From assembly GCA_026874595.1 (NCBI GenBank), contig CM049313.1, forward strand, positions 11,529,508 to 11,593,507: a stretch of 64,000 nucleotides of DNA, in the 5' to 3' direction. How positions within the stretch are numbered: position 1 is the first letter of the stretch; every line of letters begins with the position of its first letter. Of this stretch, positions 38,136 through 48,599 are shown one piece after another. Below the pieces are notes generated by a model, which searched no databases, was not told the origin of the DNA, and saw nothing but the letters and a program-made list of their open reading frames with translations. This DNA is from Sipunculus nudus. Its lineage: Eukaryota; Annelida; Sipuncula; Golfingiida; Sipunculidae. The translations under genes were made by a program, and so were the position numbers.

Positions 38136-40290
38136 AAACCAGGCCTAACAACCAACTCAGTTTATTCAAGGTCCTGACTCTTTTTTGCTCTTAAAAAAAG
38201 ACGATCACCTCAAAAATGCGACCACTTTATCGAGGTCCCGCTGGTAGCCGTAATAACGAGGGTTAACTTTGTATGTTAAATATATATGTAAAAACATAAT
38301 GCAGCCAGTGGATACCATTCTAGTTTTACTTATTGTTGACTCAAAGAAAAACCTTATTGCTTTGAAAATGTATAATCCCGGCCTATAGGTCTATACCATA
38401 GAATGATTTCATTGACGGATTTACACGGGTAGCAGGCATTGGAAACAGTTGTCCATGCATTAATCATGTAAAGAATCGAATCTTTCAAGGAGTGAATATG
38501 GAAAGTCCGGACGTGGAATCAACTTCACTTTTTCAGGGACTCGGGCTGTGACTTGGACTGCAAGATACTGAACTCGGGCTGTGACTTGGACTACAGGATA
38601 CTGGACTCGGGCTGTGACTTGGACTACAGGATACTGGACTCGGGCTGTGACTTGGACTGCAGGATACTGGACTCGGGCTGTGACTTGGACTACAAGATAC
38701 TGGACTCGGGCTGTGACTTGGACTGCAAGATACTGGACTCGGGCTGTGACTTGGACTGCAGGATACTGGACTCGGGCTGTGATTTGGACTGCAGGATACT
38801 GGACTCGGGCTGTGACTTTGACTGCAGGATACTGGACTCGGGCTGTGACTTGGACTACAGGCTACTGGACTCGGGCTGTGACTTGGACTGCAAGATACTG
38901 GACTCGGGCTGTGACTTGGATGGACTGCAGGATACTGGACTCGGGCTGTGACTTGGACTGCAGGATACTGGACGCGGGCTGTGACTTGGACTTCGGGATA
39001 CTGGACTCGGGCTGTGACTTGGACTGCAAAATACTGGACTCGGTCTGTGACTTGGACTGCAGGATACTGGACTCGGGCTGTGACTTAGACTGCAGGATAC
39101 TGGACTCGGGTTGTGACTTGGACTGCAGGATACTGGACTCGGGCTGTGACTTGGACCGCAGGATACTGGACTCGGGCTGTGACTTGGACCGCAGGATACT
39201 GGACTCGGGCTGTGACTTGGACTGCAGGATACTGGACTCTGGCTGTGACTTGGACTGCAGGATACTGGACTCGGGCTGTGACTTGGACTACAGAAGACTG
39301 GACTCGGGCTGTGACTTGGACTGCAGGATACTGGAATCAGGCTGTGACTTGGACTGCAGGATACTGGAATCAGGCTGTATACTGGACTCGGGCTGTGACT
39401 TGGATGGACTGCAGGATACTGGACTCGGGCTGTGACTTGGACTGCAGGATACTGGACTCGGGCTGTGACTTGGACCGCAGGATACTGGACTCGGGCTGTG
39501 ACTTGGACTGCAGGATATTGGACTCGGGCTGTGACTTGGACCGCAGGATACTGGACTCGGGCTGTGACTTGGACTGCAGGATACTGGACTCGGGCTGTGA
39601 CTCGGACTGCAGGATACTGGACTCGGGCTGTGACTTGGACTGCAGGATAATGGACTCAGGCTGTGACTTGGACTGCAGGATACCGGACTCGGGCTGTGAC
39701 TTGGACTGCAGGATACTGGACTCGGGCTGTGACTTGGACTGCAGGATACTGGACTCGGGCTGTGACTTGGACTACAGGATACTGGACTCGGGCTGTGACT
39801 TGGACTGCAGGATACTGGACTCGGGCTGTGACTTGGACTCCAGGATACGGGACTCGGGCTGTGACTTGGACTCCAGGATACTGGACTCTTTCATTACTTT
39901 CAGAATCAACATCCTTTTCGCTCCCAGTCTCTCTCAATTCTTGTTATGTGGGATATCATGTTTTTATTACATATAAATGTATAATATATTCAATAATTTA
40001 AATATGTTAACCATTCGATATGAAATGAATGCTTATTTTATTCATCATAGCATCTTTATTCTTTTATAGCTATAAAAAATATATATATTTCTAAGTATAG
40101 TGAAATATCTCAAATATTATATCAAGCAATAACAGATATTATTAATAACGAAAAATCCGTTACCTTCAAAAACGATAGCCAGGAACTGCCACATAGAAGG
40201 GATCTGATATAATATACAGACAACAATATAGGTGGCTGTCTGGTACAACCCGTGTCCTCCCAGGTACATGTACGCTTCCTCGGCCCCCAT
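27402..40290 (-). CDS. SLC22-family organic ion transporter, 11 exons (586 aa)
   Basis: A complete major facilitator gene. Exons of 127, 215, 228, 197, 121, 104, 135, 86, 127, 73 and 348 nt sum to 1761, exactly 587 codons with stop. The N-terminus (AYMYLGGHGLYQ, then IPSMWQFLAIVF) is the SLC22 start into TM1. Residues ~43-114 form the large cysteine-rich extracellular loop with N-glycosylation sequons (NQS, NSS, NGS). GPFSDLFGRKK (~143-153) is MFS motif A, PESVRW (259-264) is the SLC22 intracellular motif, and YIGRR (376-380), EIFPTNIR (440-447) and PETRGR (498-503) are the C-half motifs. A charged cytosolic tail follows. Length fits SLC22 (about 550 aa). By family it should move organic cations, carnitine or zwitterions across the plasma membrane; the substrate cannot be read from the sequence. 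The first intron is unusually large and carries a 33-bp minisatellite. Confidence 0.95.
28284..28981. mobile_element. 698-bp hAT-type non-autonomous element made of hexamer repeats
   Basis: Ends CAGAGTTGGGTCC and (reverse complement) CAGGGTTGGGTTT are inverted. The flanks carry a perfect 8-bp duplication ATTGTTAT (28276-28283 and 28982-28989). CAGNG ends with 8-bp duplications are the hAT signature. The interior is mainly ATTTGC/GCAAAT-like hexamers in both orientations around a (TA)n tract (28688-28741) and about 180 bases of unique sequence. It lies in SLC22 intron 10. Confidence 0.9.
29177..29249 (-). CDS. SLC22 exon 10: TM11
   Basis: Acceptor CTGTAG, donor GTAAGA, phase 0. Encodes SGGVGAVAGVGFLGLFIAPL. 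Confidence 0.92.
29250..30186. other. SLC22 intron 9
   Basis: AT-rich, nothing recognisable on either strand. Confidence 0.5.
30187..30313 (-). CDS. SLC22 exon 9: TM10 and EIFPTNIR
   Basis: Acceptor CTTTCAG, donor GTATGA, phase 2. Encodes GSAAWCVVLVYAQEIFPTNI, the most diagnostic C-half block of SLC22 carriers. Confidence 0.95.
30470..30660 (+). repeat. Dispersed repeat with internal inverted arms, copy 2
   Basis: Second copy of the repeat at 2112-2325, in the same orientation, with inverted arms AATCAGACCAACGAGA and CTCATTGGTCTGATT enclosing the shared ATGCACAATGCGATACC. Confidence 0.7.
31096..31181 (-). CDS. SLC22 exon 8: GRR motif and TM9
   Basis: Acceptor TTTTCAG, donor GTGGGT, phase 1. 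Encodes IGRRIPMALLNLATTICLIF. Confidence 0.93.
31182..31901. other. SLC22 intron 7
   Basis: Contains several variants of a CATATGCGCATTTATG-like word between 31230 and 31440, otherwise nothing recognisable. Confidence 0.4.
31902..32036 (-). CDS. SLC22 exon 7: TM7-TM8
   Basis: Acceptor CACTTTAG; a nearby CCCAG would break the frame, so the upstream AG was chosen. Donor GTAAGT, phase 2. Encodes FSTQIVLYGLTLMAQALPGD and a long hydrophobic run. Confidence 0.9.
32503..32606 (-). CDS. SLC22 exon 6: end of central loop, TM7 start
   Basis: Acceptor CACTTCAG, donor GTAAGA, phase 2. Encodes SKHMTLLSYLKKRKTLTYF, the basic segment before TM7. Confidence 0.9.
32607..33417. other. SLC22 intron 5
   Basis: About 810 bases without a recognisable feature. 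Confidence 0.45.
33418..33538 (-). CDS. SLC22 exon 5: PESVRW motif and cytosolic loop
   Basis: Acceptor GATACAG, donor GTATAC (weak), phase 0. Encodes WHCPESVRWLLANDRYDEA and EVPPVPDEIIQ, the central cytosolic loop. Confidence 0.93.
33785..33882. repeat. (AT)n microsatellite
   Basis: Two TA blocks separated by TTTATATATATGTGG, about 98 bases, in SLC22 intron 4. Confidence 0.95.
33955..34151 (-). CDS. SLC22 exon 4: TM5-TM6
   Basis: Acceptor TTCACAG, donor GTGAGT, phase 2. Encodes NDLAGYVLGNELFPADIRS and the following hydrophobic segments up to MMYW. A large (AT)n tract begins 73 bases downstream of the donor. Confidence 0.95.
34419..34646 (-). CDS. SLC22 exon 3: TM2-TM4 and motif A
   Basis: Acceptor CTTGCAG, donor GTAAGT, phase 0. 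Encodes FDLWCNMILVEASQMCFTGG and GPFSDLFGRKK. Confidence 0.95.
34647..35765. other. SLC22 intron 2
   Basis: No clear element. At 35625-35712 the minus strand carries A-box-like TAGCGAAGCGGTTGG and B-box-like GGGTTCGAACGGG, which could be a decayed tRNA or SINE head. No body or copy was found. Confidence 0.35.
35766..35980 (-). CDS. SLC22 exon 2: extracellular loop
   Basis: Acceptor TTTACAG, donor GTAAGT, phase 0. Encodes the loop with conserved cysteines (FHPYHCKLN, ADCSFYESCELY, RIHGCKNGY) and sequons. Confidence 0.93.
35981..38065. other. SLC22 intron 1, part before the minisatellite
   Basis: About 2 kb of AT-rich sequence. No exon or repeat family is recognisable except a short (TA)n near 37293-37306. 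Confidence 0.45.
38066..38130. repeat. (TA)n microsatellite
   Basis: About 65 bases of TA with one AAATA break, ending exactly at the left end of a TA-target MITE. Confidence 0.94.
38131..38271. mobile_element. 141-bp TA-target MITE
   Basis: Starts CAATGAAACCAGGCC and ends GGGTTAACTTTG, with TA on both sides. Contains TTCAAGGTCC and GACGATCACCTC, which resemble words of the MITEs at 18639 and 54360. It is inserted at the edge of the (TA)n tract. Confidence 0.55.
38537..39888 (+). repeat. 33-bp minisatellite, about 41 copies
   Basis: Unit GGACTCGGGCTGTGACTTGG plus ACTGCAGGATACT, repeated for 1352 bases with scattered substitutions. A variant with an extra GGATGG occurs near 38917 and again near 39400, about 485 bases apart, which suggests a larger block was duplicated. 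Because 33 is divisible by three, five of six frames stay open. It lies in SLC22 intron 1, so the long open frames are not taken as genes. Confidence 0.97.
40164..40290 (-). CDS. SLC22 exon 1: start codon and TM1
   Basis: ATG at 40290-40288, chosen because MGAEEAYMYLGGHGLYQ aligns with the SLC22 N-terminus. Ends GAAG|GTAACG in phase 1, and joining to exon 2 restores VFEGYTFHPYHC. Confidence 0.9.
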
Positions 40291-41915
40291 TGTGTCCAGG
40301 TGAGGCCTATTCCAGTCCGTCTACTACAAAACCCGCTGGAGGAACTGTGCAAGGAAACGAGATCAAGCTACTATGTTTGATCCAGTGACGATCTTTCATG
40401 TATCACTGTTCAAACATTTGAGGGGGCGTAAAAAATGGCATGAATGAATGTATTGGATGGCTTGCATTGATTGCTTGGGGATTGTATTTTTAGACCAGTC
40501 GGGGAATTAAGGTGCAATTAATAATCGCATTTGGTAGGTTTATGGGTATCCCTAGTTTACCATAAGCAGAATTGTTGTTTATTCGTCGAAGCTCTGCCAG
40601 TAGGCGAGGTATTATTATATACTTTACATTGGTTGGTCTGTCTGTTAACGACTTCAGGCAAAATGTACTTAGCGGATTTCGGTGGTTTTGTGGAGGGATA
40701 GAATTACTCAAAGGGAATAACCTATTACATTTGTTTAGGTAATCACCACGATAAATTTTTATTCGAATGATTATATCCTTTGGGACACGGGTAGTGGTCA
40801 GCTCGCCGCGTGAACCCAGCCGGTGTTAATATAGGGGGGATGTATCCCCCCCCCCCCCCCACTTTTTGGAAAGAGGTGGATGGTCAATGTAATCTTCCCG
40901 CTACTATTCAGAGAACATTATTTATATATTGCAAATGAAAAGTAGTAATTAATCCACGGAGACTAAGGAGAAAATTTATAAAATGACCACGGGTTGGGGG
41001 GGGGGGGGGGGGGGTTTGAAATACCCCAATTATGGTGTCAAATCATTTACGAAGGTTGCTGGAACTAAAAAAGAGAGGGGAGACCGGGGGTTCCAGACCA
41101 GAACCCCTGCTCAGGATCCGCAACTAGAGGGGATATCTGCATTCATACTGTACAGACCACGCTACCGTTGGTGTTATTGGTAATTTTCCAGAATAAGACA
41201 ATCATATAAGATATTTCTACAACAGTGACAAGAGTATTTTTAAAATGTCATTAGATTTGTCATATGAGGGCACGTCAGCTTCCGTTTACCGAACAGAGCG
41301 TCAACTGAGTCGGCCATGCACTTGTTAAGGTTCGTCCTTGCGTGTTTGATGCCATAACACGCACACAAAAAGAAAAGACATGTTTTCAACCATCCGTGCG
41401 GTGCTAGTAAGCATTCATGCGTCTTCAGATAATATTAGGTGTCTGTATTAGTGATCTCTGAAGCGGTACTGCATGACGTAAGCGGCCAACAGTGAAAAGA
41501 TTGGGCTTGGTTTACTTTTCGCACGTTCAGTTAAAGGCCTACTCACAGAGTAGGAACAAATGCAATGCACTGTGAAAAGTTAAAACGATCACACACACAC
41601 CTACCTAAACACACTCCCGCGCGCACCCACACCCACACACACACCCTCACCCACACACACAAACACATACATACATATGATGCATTCCCGAAATGAAACC
41701 CTCGCGATGCCTTCAAATTCATACCCAGTTCCGGGGAAGGAGAAGAGAATATGAAATCCAGACTTGTACTACATTCCAAAAATATTTTTTATTTTCTTCA
41801 AAACTTTGCAGTTATCCTTCGTTTCAGATCACCACCCTACCACGATAAACCTGTCATTATATCTGCATTAGGCCGTGGGCCCAATCAAACTCAGTATCAC
41901 CAATAGCGGTACCCG
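40291..41915. other. Intergenic, upstream of SLC22
   Basis: Contains a C run (40846-40860), a 19-base G run (40996-41014) and a CA-rich stretch (41588-41676). The SLC22 promoter should be in the first part. No clear core element was found. Confidence 0.5.
41588..41676. repeat. Imperfect (CA)n and (CCCACA)n tract
   Basis: CACACA blocks interrupted by CCTACC, CCCGCG and CCCTCACC. Confidence 0.85.
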
Positions 41916-42385
41916 TACGCTCTTTACACAGCGCTTTAACTATAGGCCTACTGCCCATATGGTAAGCGCTGTTTGTTATGACTTCGTATCCTGAATTGCT
42001 ACACCAGAGGGGATCACTGTATTTTTGTCCAATGAGATGTTACCTTGCGCTGGAAGACACGGCCAAGTGAGAAATACACGGAGCCAATCATGTCCATTTC
42101 GTTTTGAGTGACAGCTCATCGTCCCGGTAACCGTCGGAACAGGCCACAGGCTCGGAGAGAATTGCCGCAGACGTGGTTTGCTTGGGGCCTTGGGCACATA
42201 GGATGCCCGGCCGGTGAGCTGTAATTCAAACGAAACGTAACAACAAAGGCTGCGTGCACACCTCGCTGGCTGGTTTCAGTTCTGCAGACAACAGATACAT
42301 GGCTACGCTAACACAGTCTTATTGTCAGAATCGAATCGGTCGATGATGCCAGAATGCAGAGGGAGCAATTTAAATTCGACCGTAA

Positions 42386-45300
42386 TAGTGTAGTCGATCA
42401 TGTAGCAAAATCCCAGTCCCGTAGGAATTGAATGCCCAAATTGAGATAGCACTTGTTTTCACTTCATTTAGGTGTAAGCTGATGGAAAAAGTTAGGTAAC
42501 AAATTTTATCAACCCCCTGACCCCCCAAAAATCCAAGATGGCCGCCATCATAATAAAAAGACTTAGATATTGCTTTGAAATTGTAACTATCGCATCAAAA
42601 TGCATAATATTGGATCGATTTATAACATTTTGAATGTGTACTGGTAATACCAACTACTCCAGGAGCTGTCCAAAGGTTAGGGAGGGTATTCAAGGTCAAA
42701 CTTATTTACCAATTAACCTTCGATCTTAAGAATAACATTAGACATCTTGGGTACTACGCTGTCATACATTATGTGATATGGTTTTCAATTAGTCAACTGT
42801 ATTAATAATTGTCTTGGCAGAAAAATATATCATAGGGACGATTTTAAAATACATTACACTAAAATACTGTAATATATGGTTTTCAAAGAGACCTTGAAGG
42901 TGCCCATTCACTTAATTTTTTAAAGAGAATTTGTGATTTTTGGCTTTTCTGTGTATATATTAATAAACTAAATGTAATTCTGGTTTTGGAAAATTCTTAT
43001 GAAACCTCTGTGGAAGATGTATGAACTTGTTGATCAACAACATGTTTGTAAACAAAGCAATGTTGACAAAATGGAAAAAATGTAACCTAACATGGTATGT
43101 GGCATATATGCGGCGGGCAAAAAAGGTTATTTGCTGCAAATGCGCCATTTGCAAACTCTCGCCTATCCAACTTGCTGTCCGATGCCATTGTTGAATTTGT
43201 TTTATTTTGGCGGGCTCCCACATATTATAAACATGTTAATATAAACAAAACAAGCAGCCTGTGTTATTGATATCAACGTTTTCAGGCCTATTTGAATAAC
43301 ATCTCCAAGGGATTACGTTTAGTTTATAAAGGTCAGTTTTATTGGACCCTATAAAACATGAAATTGACGTAGGTGTTACATATTTCACATATTGCTGATT
43401 CTCTGCTGATTAATTGCTTGGTATTAATCGTAAACAGTATTCATGCGAAACAACAATTTAAAATCAATTTGTGTGGTTATTTAAAAAAGATTAAAACAGC
43501 CTTAATTGTTGATCCTGATACTGGAACAATCTATGGCATGTTAATTATTCAAGAAGCCTGGTACACTTCGAAGAGCTTCAGTAGAAACATTTGTCTGAAT
43601 ATCTTGGGAGTTTACCTGAATATGGGCAGAAAAAGGTCAGTTATTGTAATTGTCACAAAAAAGATTTAAAAAAAGGAGTAAAAAATATGCTGCCATGACA
43701 AAAGAAGACGACATATCTTTACGTGCACAGGGTCATACTGGTGTTTAAAACTGGTATAAAATGTTAAGTGTGTACATGTAAATGGCATATGGCTAATTCA
43801 AGTACATGTGCCTTTATGAACCCCGTAGGTTAATGGTAAAACCGTTGACCATGCCACTACGGAGGCCGATGATGCTGCATAAGAGATTTAGTGTTAAATT
43901 GGGCAATCTGCACCGCTCTTCTTGAATTCGAGAAACAATGGAAGATCTCTGGTTAAGGTTTCCTCCTTAAGTTTGAAACCCTCTACTGCATGATCATATA
44001 TACTCTTTATTACATACCTGTTATTTTGGAAATATCGTTGGAATAAATTTTCAATTCATGAATCAAAACACTTGTAATAATACGGTAGTATAATCGCATG
44101 ATTAAAAAGCCTCAAACTTTTTCTCCCTAACGTTTCTCTGTGTACACGATATAAAAACCTTGATAACATGATGCTTCTTGTATTGGGAGAAAGTTTTAAA
44201 TATGCAATTTAAAGAGGAATATTTTGAGGCATTATTCACACAAGAAATATGAGGATTTTCTGCTCCACAACTAATATTCCATTAAATGTCTTTGGATAAT
44301 GTGGTAAATTCTTAGTGGGGCTTAGCTTTAATATTTATATTTTTACAAGTTAAAAATAATGATATAAACTGCAAGGTCCATACATTCAGTTGTACGTTTC
44401 ATGTTGACTCATGTGTTTCCAAGTTAACCACGCACAAAATATCAACCAATTTAATTTTCATGGTAAAATAATTGATGTGGAAGTCTATGTTTAACTAATT
44501 TAATGACTTCTGCAGACTAGGCAGAGCACATGTAAGAGTAACAGCCGACACCAAACTAGACTGGACGCCCATGAGACTAACGAGAAGGCAGTGCCTCACT
44601 CAGACATGAACAATTAAGGGATCGATACCCTGGTGTTATGACCACGCAGTATGCAATTAAGGAAAGACCTCCTTCCTATGTATACAAATATTTCGATGTT
44701 ATCTTAACGGAGCAAATCACACATACATCAATTAATAATTTAATTGCTGGGTAATAAAAATTAAATCTAAAAAAAACCCAGGAATAAATGGGAAAAGAAT
44801 CAAATAACATGAGAGATGTTAGCGCTTTATAGGCCGGGGGGCAATTTTACCACTGGAAATAGCTTATGGTTTACATTATTATGGAATTCGCATCCCCTGG
44901 TTGATGCACACTCGACAGCGATTGAATCCAGGCGTAATGAGATGGTCGTGCCCAACGGCCGTGTTTCACACACACTCGAGTGCGCCTTTCGGGGGGATCC
45001 TCGGTGGTATGACCCAGCAATGGGGATGATTACGCATCCAGGACCCGCAGGTGCAGTAGTCATTGGGGCTTGGTGAACGCCAGAATATAAAATGAGAGGA
45101 AGCATGTGATACTGCCCTGTCACGTAGTCCGAAACTGGGACTGAAATCTGCAGTTGTACATATATGTATAGTTAAGTTTGCATCAAAAAATGAATACAGC
45201 TACCTCCACCAAAAAATTTATAAAAAATGAAAAGATTCCATCCGTGGTGTTGGCCTTTAAGCCCGGATCTACATGGTCAGTTTTATCCATCAAGTGCACC

Positions 45301-46506
45301 GTAGAGATATTTGTATTCCCGTAATGTGCAAACTTTCCTTTAGGAATAATGCGTACTCATATGCCATTTTACATATACAGATGTGCCTTCTTTTTTGCTG
45401 ATCAAAAGGCTGATGTGTTTTTTGTGGGCTTTATTTGTCTCTTTTCAGCTTTTAGACGAGCCTTATCTAAAACTTGTAACAAATAGACCTGTTTCAGCTC
45501 ATATTCAGATAAATTTTATAGAAATAAATAATATCCAGACAACGGTTTCTACCGATCCCCCTGTTCTTCAATGTACTTGGAACAGTTTAATATGACATGA
45601 ATATTTCTGTATCAAGACCACCGACAAGGCTTTTGGAAGCTGGGAATCTTCCATTACCACACAAATTGATTCTAAATGGTTGATTTGTTGTAATATGGTA
45701 GGCACCTAGACCCTGTAGTACTACTGTGAGAGAATCAGCAATATAAAAAAGAGATCACGAGCATCAATTTCACAAGGTCTGTTTCCTTTTGATAACCATA
45801 TCACATAACATATGAAAGTGTGGTGCCCAAGATATTTTTATGATTTAAAATATTAGTGCATACATTTGACTTTGACCTTGCGTACCCTCTGTGAGCTTCT
45901 GACAACTCCTGGTTAGTTACATTAACAGAACACATTAAAAAAAGTATGAATCGAGCCAATTATCTAATATCATTACGTTTTATCTTTATGCCAATATTAA
46001 GATTGCCATGGCCGCCTTGTTGGATTCCCTGGGGTCACAGAGCTCATAAAAACTCCTATTTAGCTGCAATTGACAGAACACATAAAAAAAACGTATAAAT
46101 TGATCCAATATCTTTGAGTTTTGAGCGTCAATTACAGTTTGATATCATTACCTCTATGTTGAGACTGCAGTGGTCGCCATCTTGGATTCCTTGGCGTCAC
46201 AGGGTTCATAAAAAAAAATATAACCTGCATTCATTCATCAGCTTAAGTGCAAATAAAATGAAACCAAGCACTATCCTATTCAATTCCTAAGAAAACGTCG
46301 TTCTGTTACACGTGCAAGTACACTATATTCACAACACTCAATAATTCCAATGGGTGAAGGCGGCCATGTTGGATTTTCGGTGTTAGAGTGATCTGAAAAT
46401 TTGTTACCTAACATTTTCCATTAGTTCATATCCTGCTTATGCTAAATCAGTCATTATCGCAATTTAGGCATCAAATTCCTACGGAAATACGTCCCCGTCT
46501 ACACTA
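42386..46506. mobile_element. 4121-bp DNA transposon with long inverted repeats, nested
   Basis: Starts TAGTGTAGTCG and ends CTACACTA. TAA is duplicated at both junctions (42383-42385 and 46507-46509), and the intact host copy has it once. The arms pair imperfectly for hundreds of bases; the best blocks are CCGTAGGAATTGAATGCCC (left) against AGGCATCAAATTCCTACGG (right), and GTTAGGTAACAAATTTT near both ends. The right arm has an internal ~160-bp tandem duplication (about 45890-46220). A TAA duplication is compatible with PIF/Harbinger. No transposase was recognised. Weak open stretches at 43373-43669 (+) and 45383-45595 (+) have no family I know. Confidence 0.88.
44930..45217 (+). repeat. tRNA-derived SINE, family A, copy 3
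   Basis: Matches the body of the copies at 10131 and 18290: GAGTGCGCCTTTCGGGGGG, GACCCGCAGGTGCAGTAGTC and the 3' word GCTACCTCCACCAAAAAA. The 5' tRNA-like head is not recognisable. It is inserted within the 4.1-kb element, making three nested layers. Confidence 0.8.
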
Positions 46507-47099
46507 TAAACGTCAAACGGCCCTTGAAGCGCAGCTATGGGCGGAGCAAGGATGCCTGTCGAGTGTTTGTTTATTGGCATCTGGTTGGCTGCTTGTCACA
46601 TCATACGCACGTGTTTTTCAGCGGACAACAAACCGCCATCTGGTGTCTAAATATATCATAAACGGTCAAAGCTGGCAGCGTGAAAATCAGTTGCTTCTTT
46701 AGAAGCGTAAGATTTCCGCTGCCTCGGGAGCGTACGGTACCCGGCGCACAGAGATTATCTACTGATTTCCCCATCTGATGAATTATATCGGTTATTAATT
46801 GGTCATTCTATGAATCAGGAAATAGTGGATAATTCGAGCTGATTGAGTGAAACCTGAAATTTCGAAAAATCAGCCAAAATGTACAAATGAAGTGTATCCT
46901 TAACAAGGCCTACAGGCCTAATGCGAACCTGTGCAGTGGGATACACATGAGGTATATAATGCTTCCATGCTGGACTTTTACTTTTCAAGTACACGTGTGA
47001 CAACAATGCAAGTACTAAACATTTTAAACACGAGTATAAGCACCAATCACACAAACATCATTAATTAAATACTAGTATGGATGTTCACAACACAAAATG

Positions 47100-47545
47100 A
47101 TTGACCGTGGCGCCATCATTATTATGTAGGCAAATACTTCATCGACTCTCGGGCAATATGCATAGATCCAAGAAACCCTAAGCAAATGTAATAGGCGCCA
47201 CAAGTCTTTTATACAACGAAACTATCCGAGATATATGGACATGCATAATTTTAGGCTGATATATCAAATGCCTCCTTGAGAAATAAGCAGGAGTATACAC
47301 TGTGCAAAAATAGTTTTAGGTGGAGGCACCAGTCTTGTATACTACGAAGCTATCCGATATGTATATATATATAGATATGCACACTTTCAGGCTGATATAT
47401 CAAATCACTCCTGAGAAATTAATGGGTACATACACTGTGCAAAAATATTGTAGGTAGCGACACCATTCATGTGTACGAGAAGGCCATCAAAGATGCATGG
47501 ACAGGTCAAAATTTCAGGTAGATACATCAAACTTCTCTTGAGTCA
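47100..47545. repeat. Block of ~135-bp degenerate tandem units
   Basis: Three units, each with GGCGCCACNAGTCTT-like start, GCTATCCGAGATATATGGACA, TTTCAGGCTGATATATCAAA and CACTGTGCAAAAAT words. The same words recur at 58.6-60.6 kb. Confidence 0.65.
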
Positions 47546-47654
47546 GGTGCACTGGGCTGACAAAGCTCTCCTGGAGCAGGCAGTTTCTCCGAGTCAAGCG
47601 AGCTGCAGCTACTGCACTGAGTGAACTCCTGACCCATTGCAAAATCTGGTACAG

Positions 47655-47736
47655 TTGGCAGTCTGCCAAAGCTATAAATAGATCCACACTGAAACTTGGT
47701 CTGTTGCCAAATCTGAAATAATTGGCAGTCTGCCAA
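47655..47736. promoter_or_regulatory. Two perfect NFI-type palindromes
   Basis: TTGGCAGTCTGCCAA occurs at 47655-47669 and 47722-47736, within a ~67-bp duplicated unit. Each matches the nuclear factor I consensus TTGGC-N5-GCCAA. Function is not shown. No gene start is adjacent. Confidence 0.35.
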
Positions 47737-48599
47737 GCTATTTATAGATACAGACAAAATGTTGGCATGTGGCCAAACCTGTTTATATATACTAAAAGAC
47801 AGGCTACAATTTTTTTTTTCATGTTGCATATTCATAAGATAAAAGATATAGATAAGATAAAGAATAAAACAGATGCCTATTGAAAGCAAAGTCAGAATAC
47901 AGATATATTTAATTCATGGATTATCTTACACATAAGCTGGATATGGACACAAATTATTTATATTGCCTATACGGCTCTGCTTATATACCCACAGAGCTCA
48001 GTCTGTTACTACAATAAATCTTCTAAATTTGTATTACCAAAATATCTCACAGTCCATTCATTGTTAGAGGTCCAATAATTAAGCCAAAAATCATTACGTA
48101 AACTTGAACAAATGCCACCTACGAATCATTTTGTGCAATGTTACAGAAATTGATTAAGAGTTTTGCAGAAGAAATTTATGACTAATGCAGCTCTCAGTTT
48201 GGTATATAGGCTTACCAAAGGCCACAAGACCAACATCAGCTTTCCATGAACTTGATCTACTCTAATACAATTGAGAGAAATCTAACCTAGGATAATTCTT
48301 GAAAAAAATTAAACCATTCGGCTTGACAGTTTCATCATAAAACATTTTTAATGTAGAAGCTGGAAAAAGGCTAAAGTTACTAGTTTTTTCGCCCGTAAAA
48401 AAGATAAATAAAGGTGGCGATACAAAAATCCTTAATTTCAAATATGAGTCAACATTTGCACAAAACATGGTGATCCTAGCTCCTGTCATTTCTGAGATCG
48501 TTATGTTAGTATGCTTACTTGGCCAAATGACGAAGTTCAAATTCCTATAACTCGGCCAAAATTTATCAAACCCAAACTATTTGAACATACTTGAGAGCT

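Larger units (their letters stand above)
41916..46734. mobile_element. Host element copy A, interrupted by a 4.1-kb insertion
   Basis: Left part 41916-42385 and right part 46507-46734 together match the uninterrupted copy at 49862-50544. Ends TACGCTC and GAGCGTA are inverted. A 9-bp duplication CGGTACCCG flanks the whole (41907-41915 and 46735-46743), which suggests a Mutator-like (or Merlin/hAT) class. Without the insertion the element is about 695 bp and non-coding. Confidence 0.9.

Noticed and set aside
38537-39888. CRISPR array
   Set aside because: Direct repeats have no unique spacers and the window is eukaryotic.
38553-39976. Long open frames (up to 287 aa) with 11-residue repeats such as ILDSGCDLDCR
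   Set aside because: They are produced by a 33-bp minisatellite that leaves five of six frames open, lie within an intron of the opposite-strand transporter, and have no start or splice context.
46439-46702. Frames containing EAQLWAEQGCLSSV, also present at 50261-50512
   Set aside because: The shared sequence is part of the repeated 683-695-bp element, the frame openings differ between copies and no domain is recognised.
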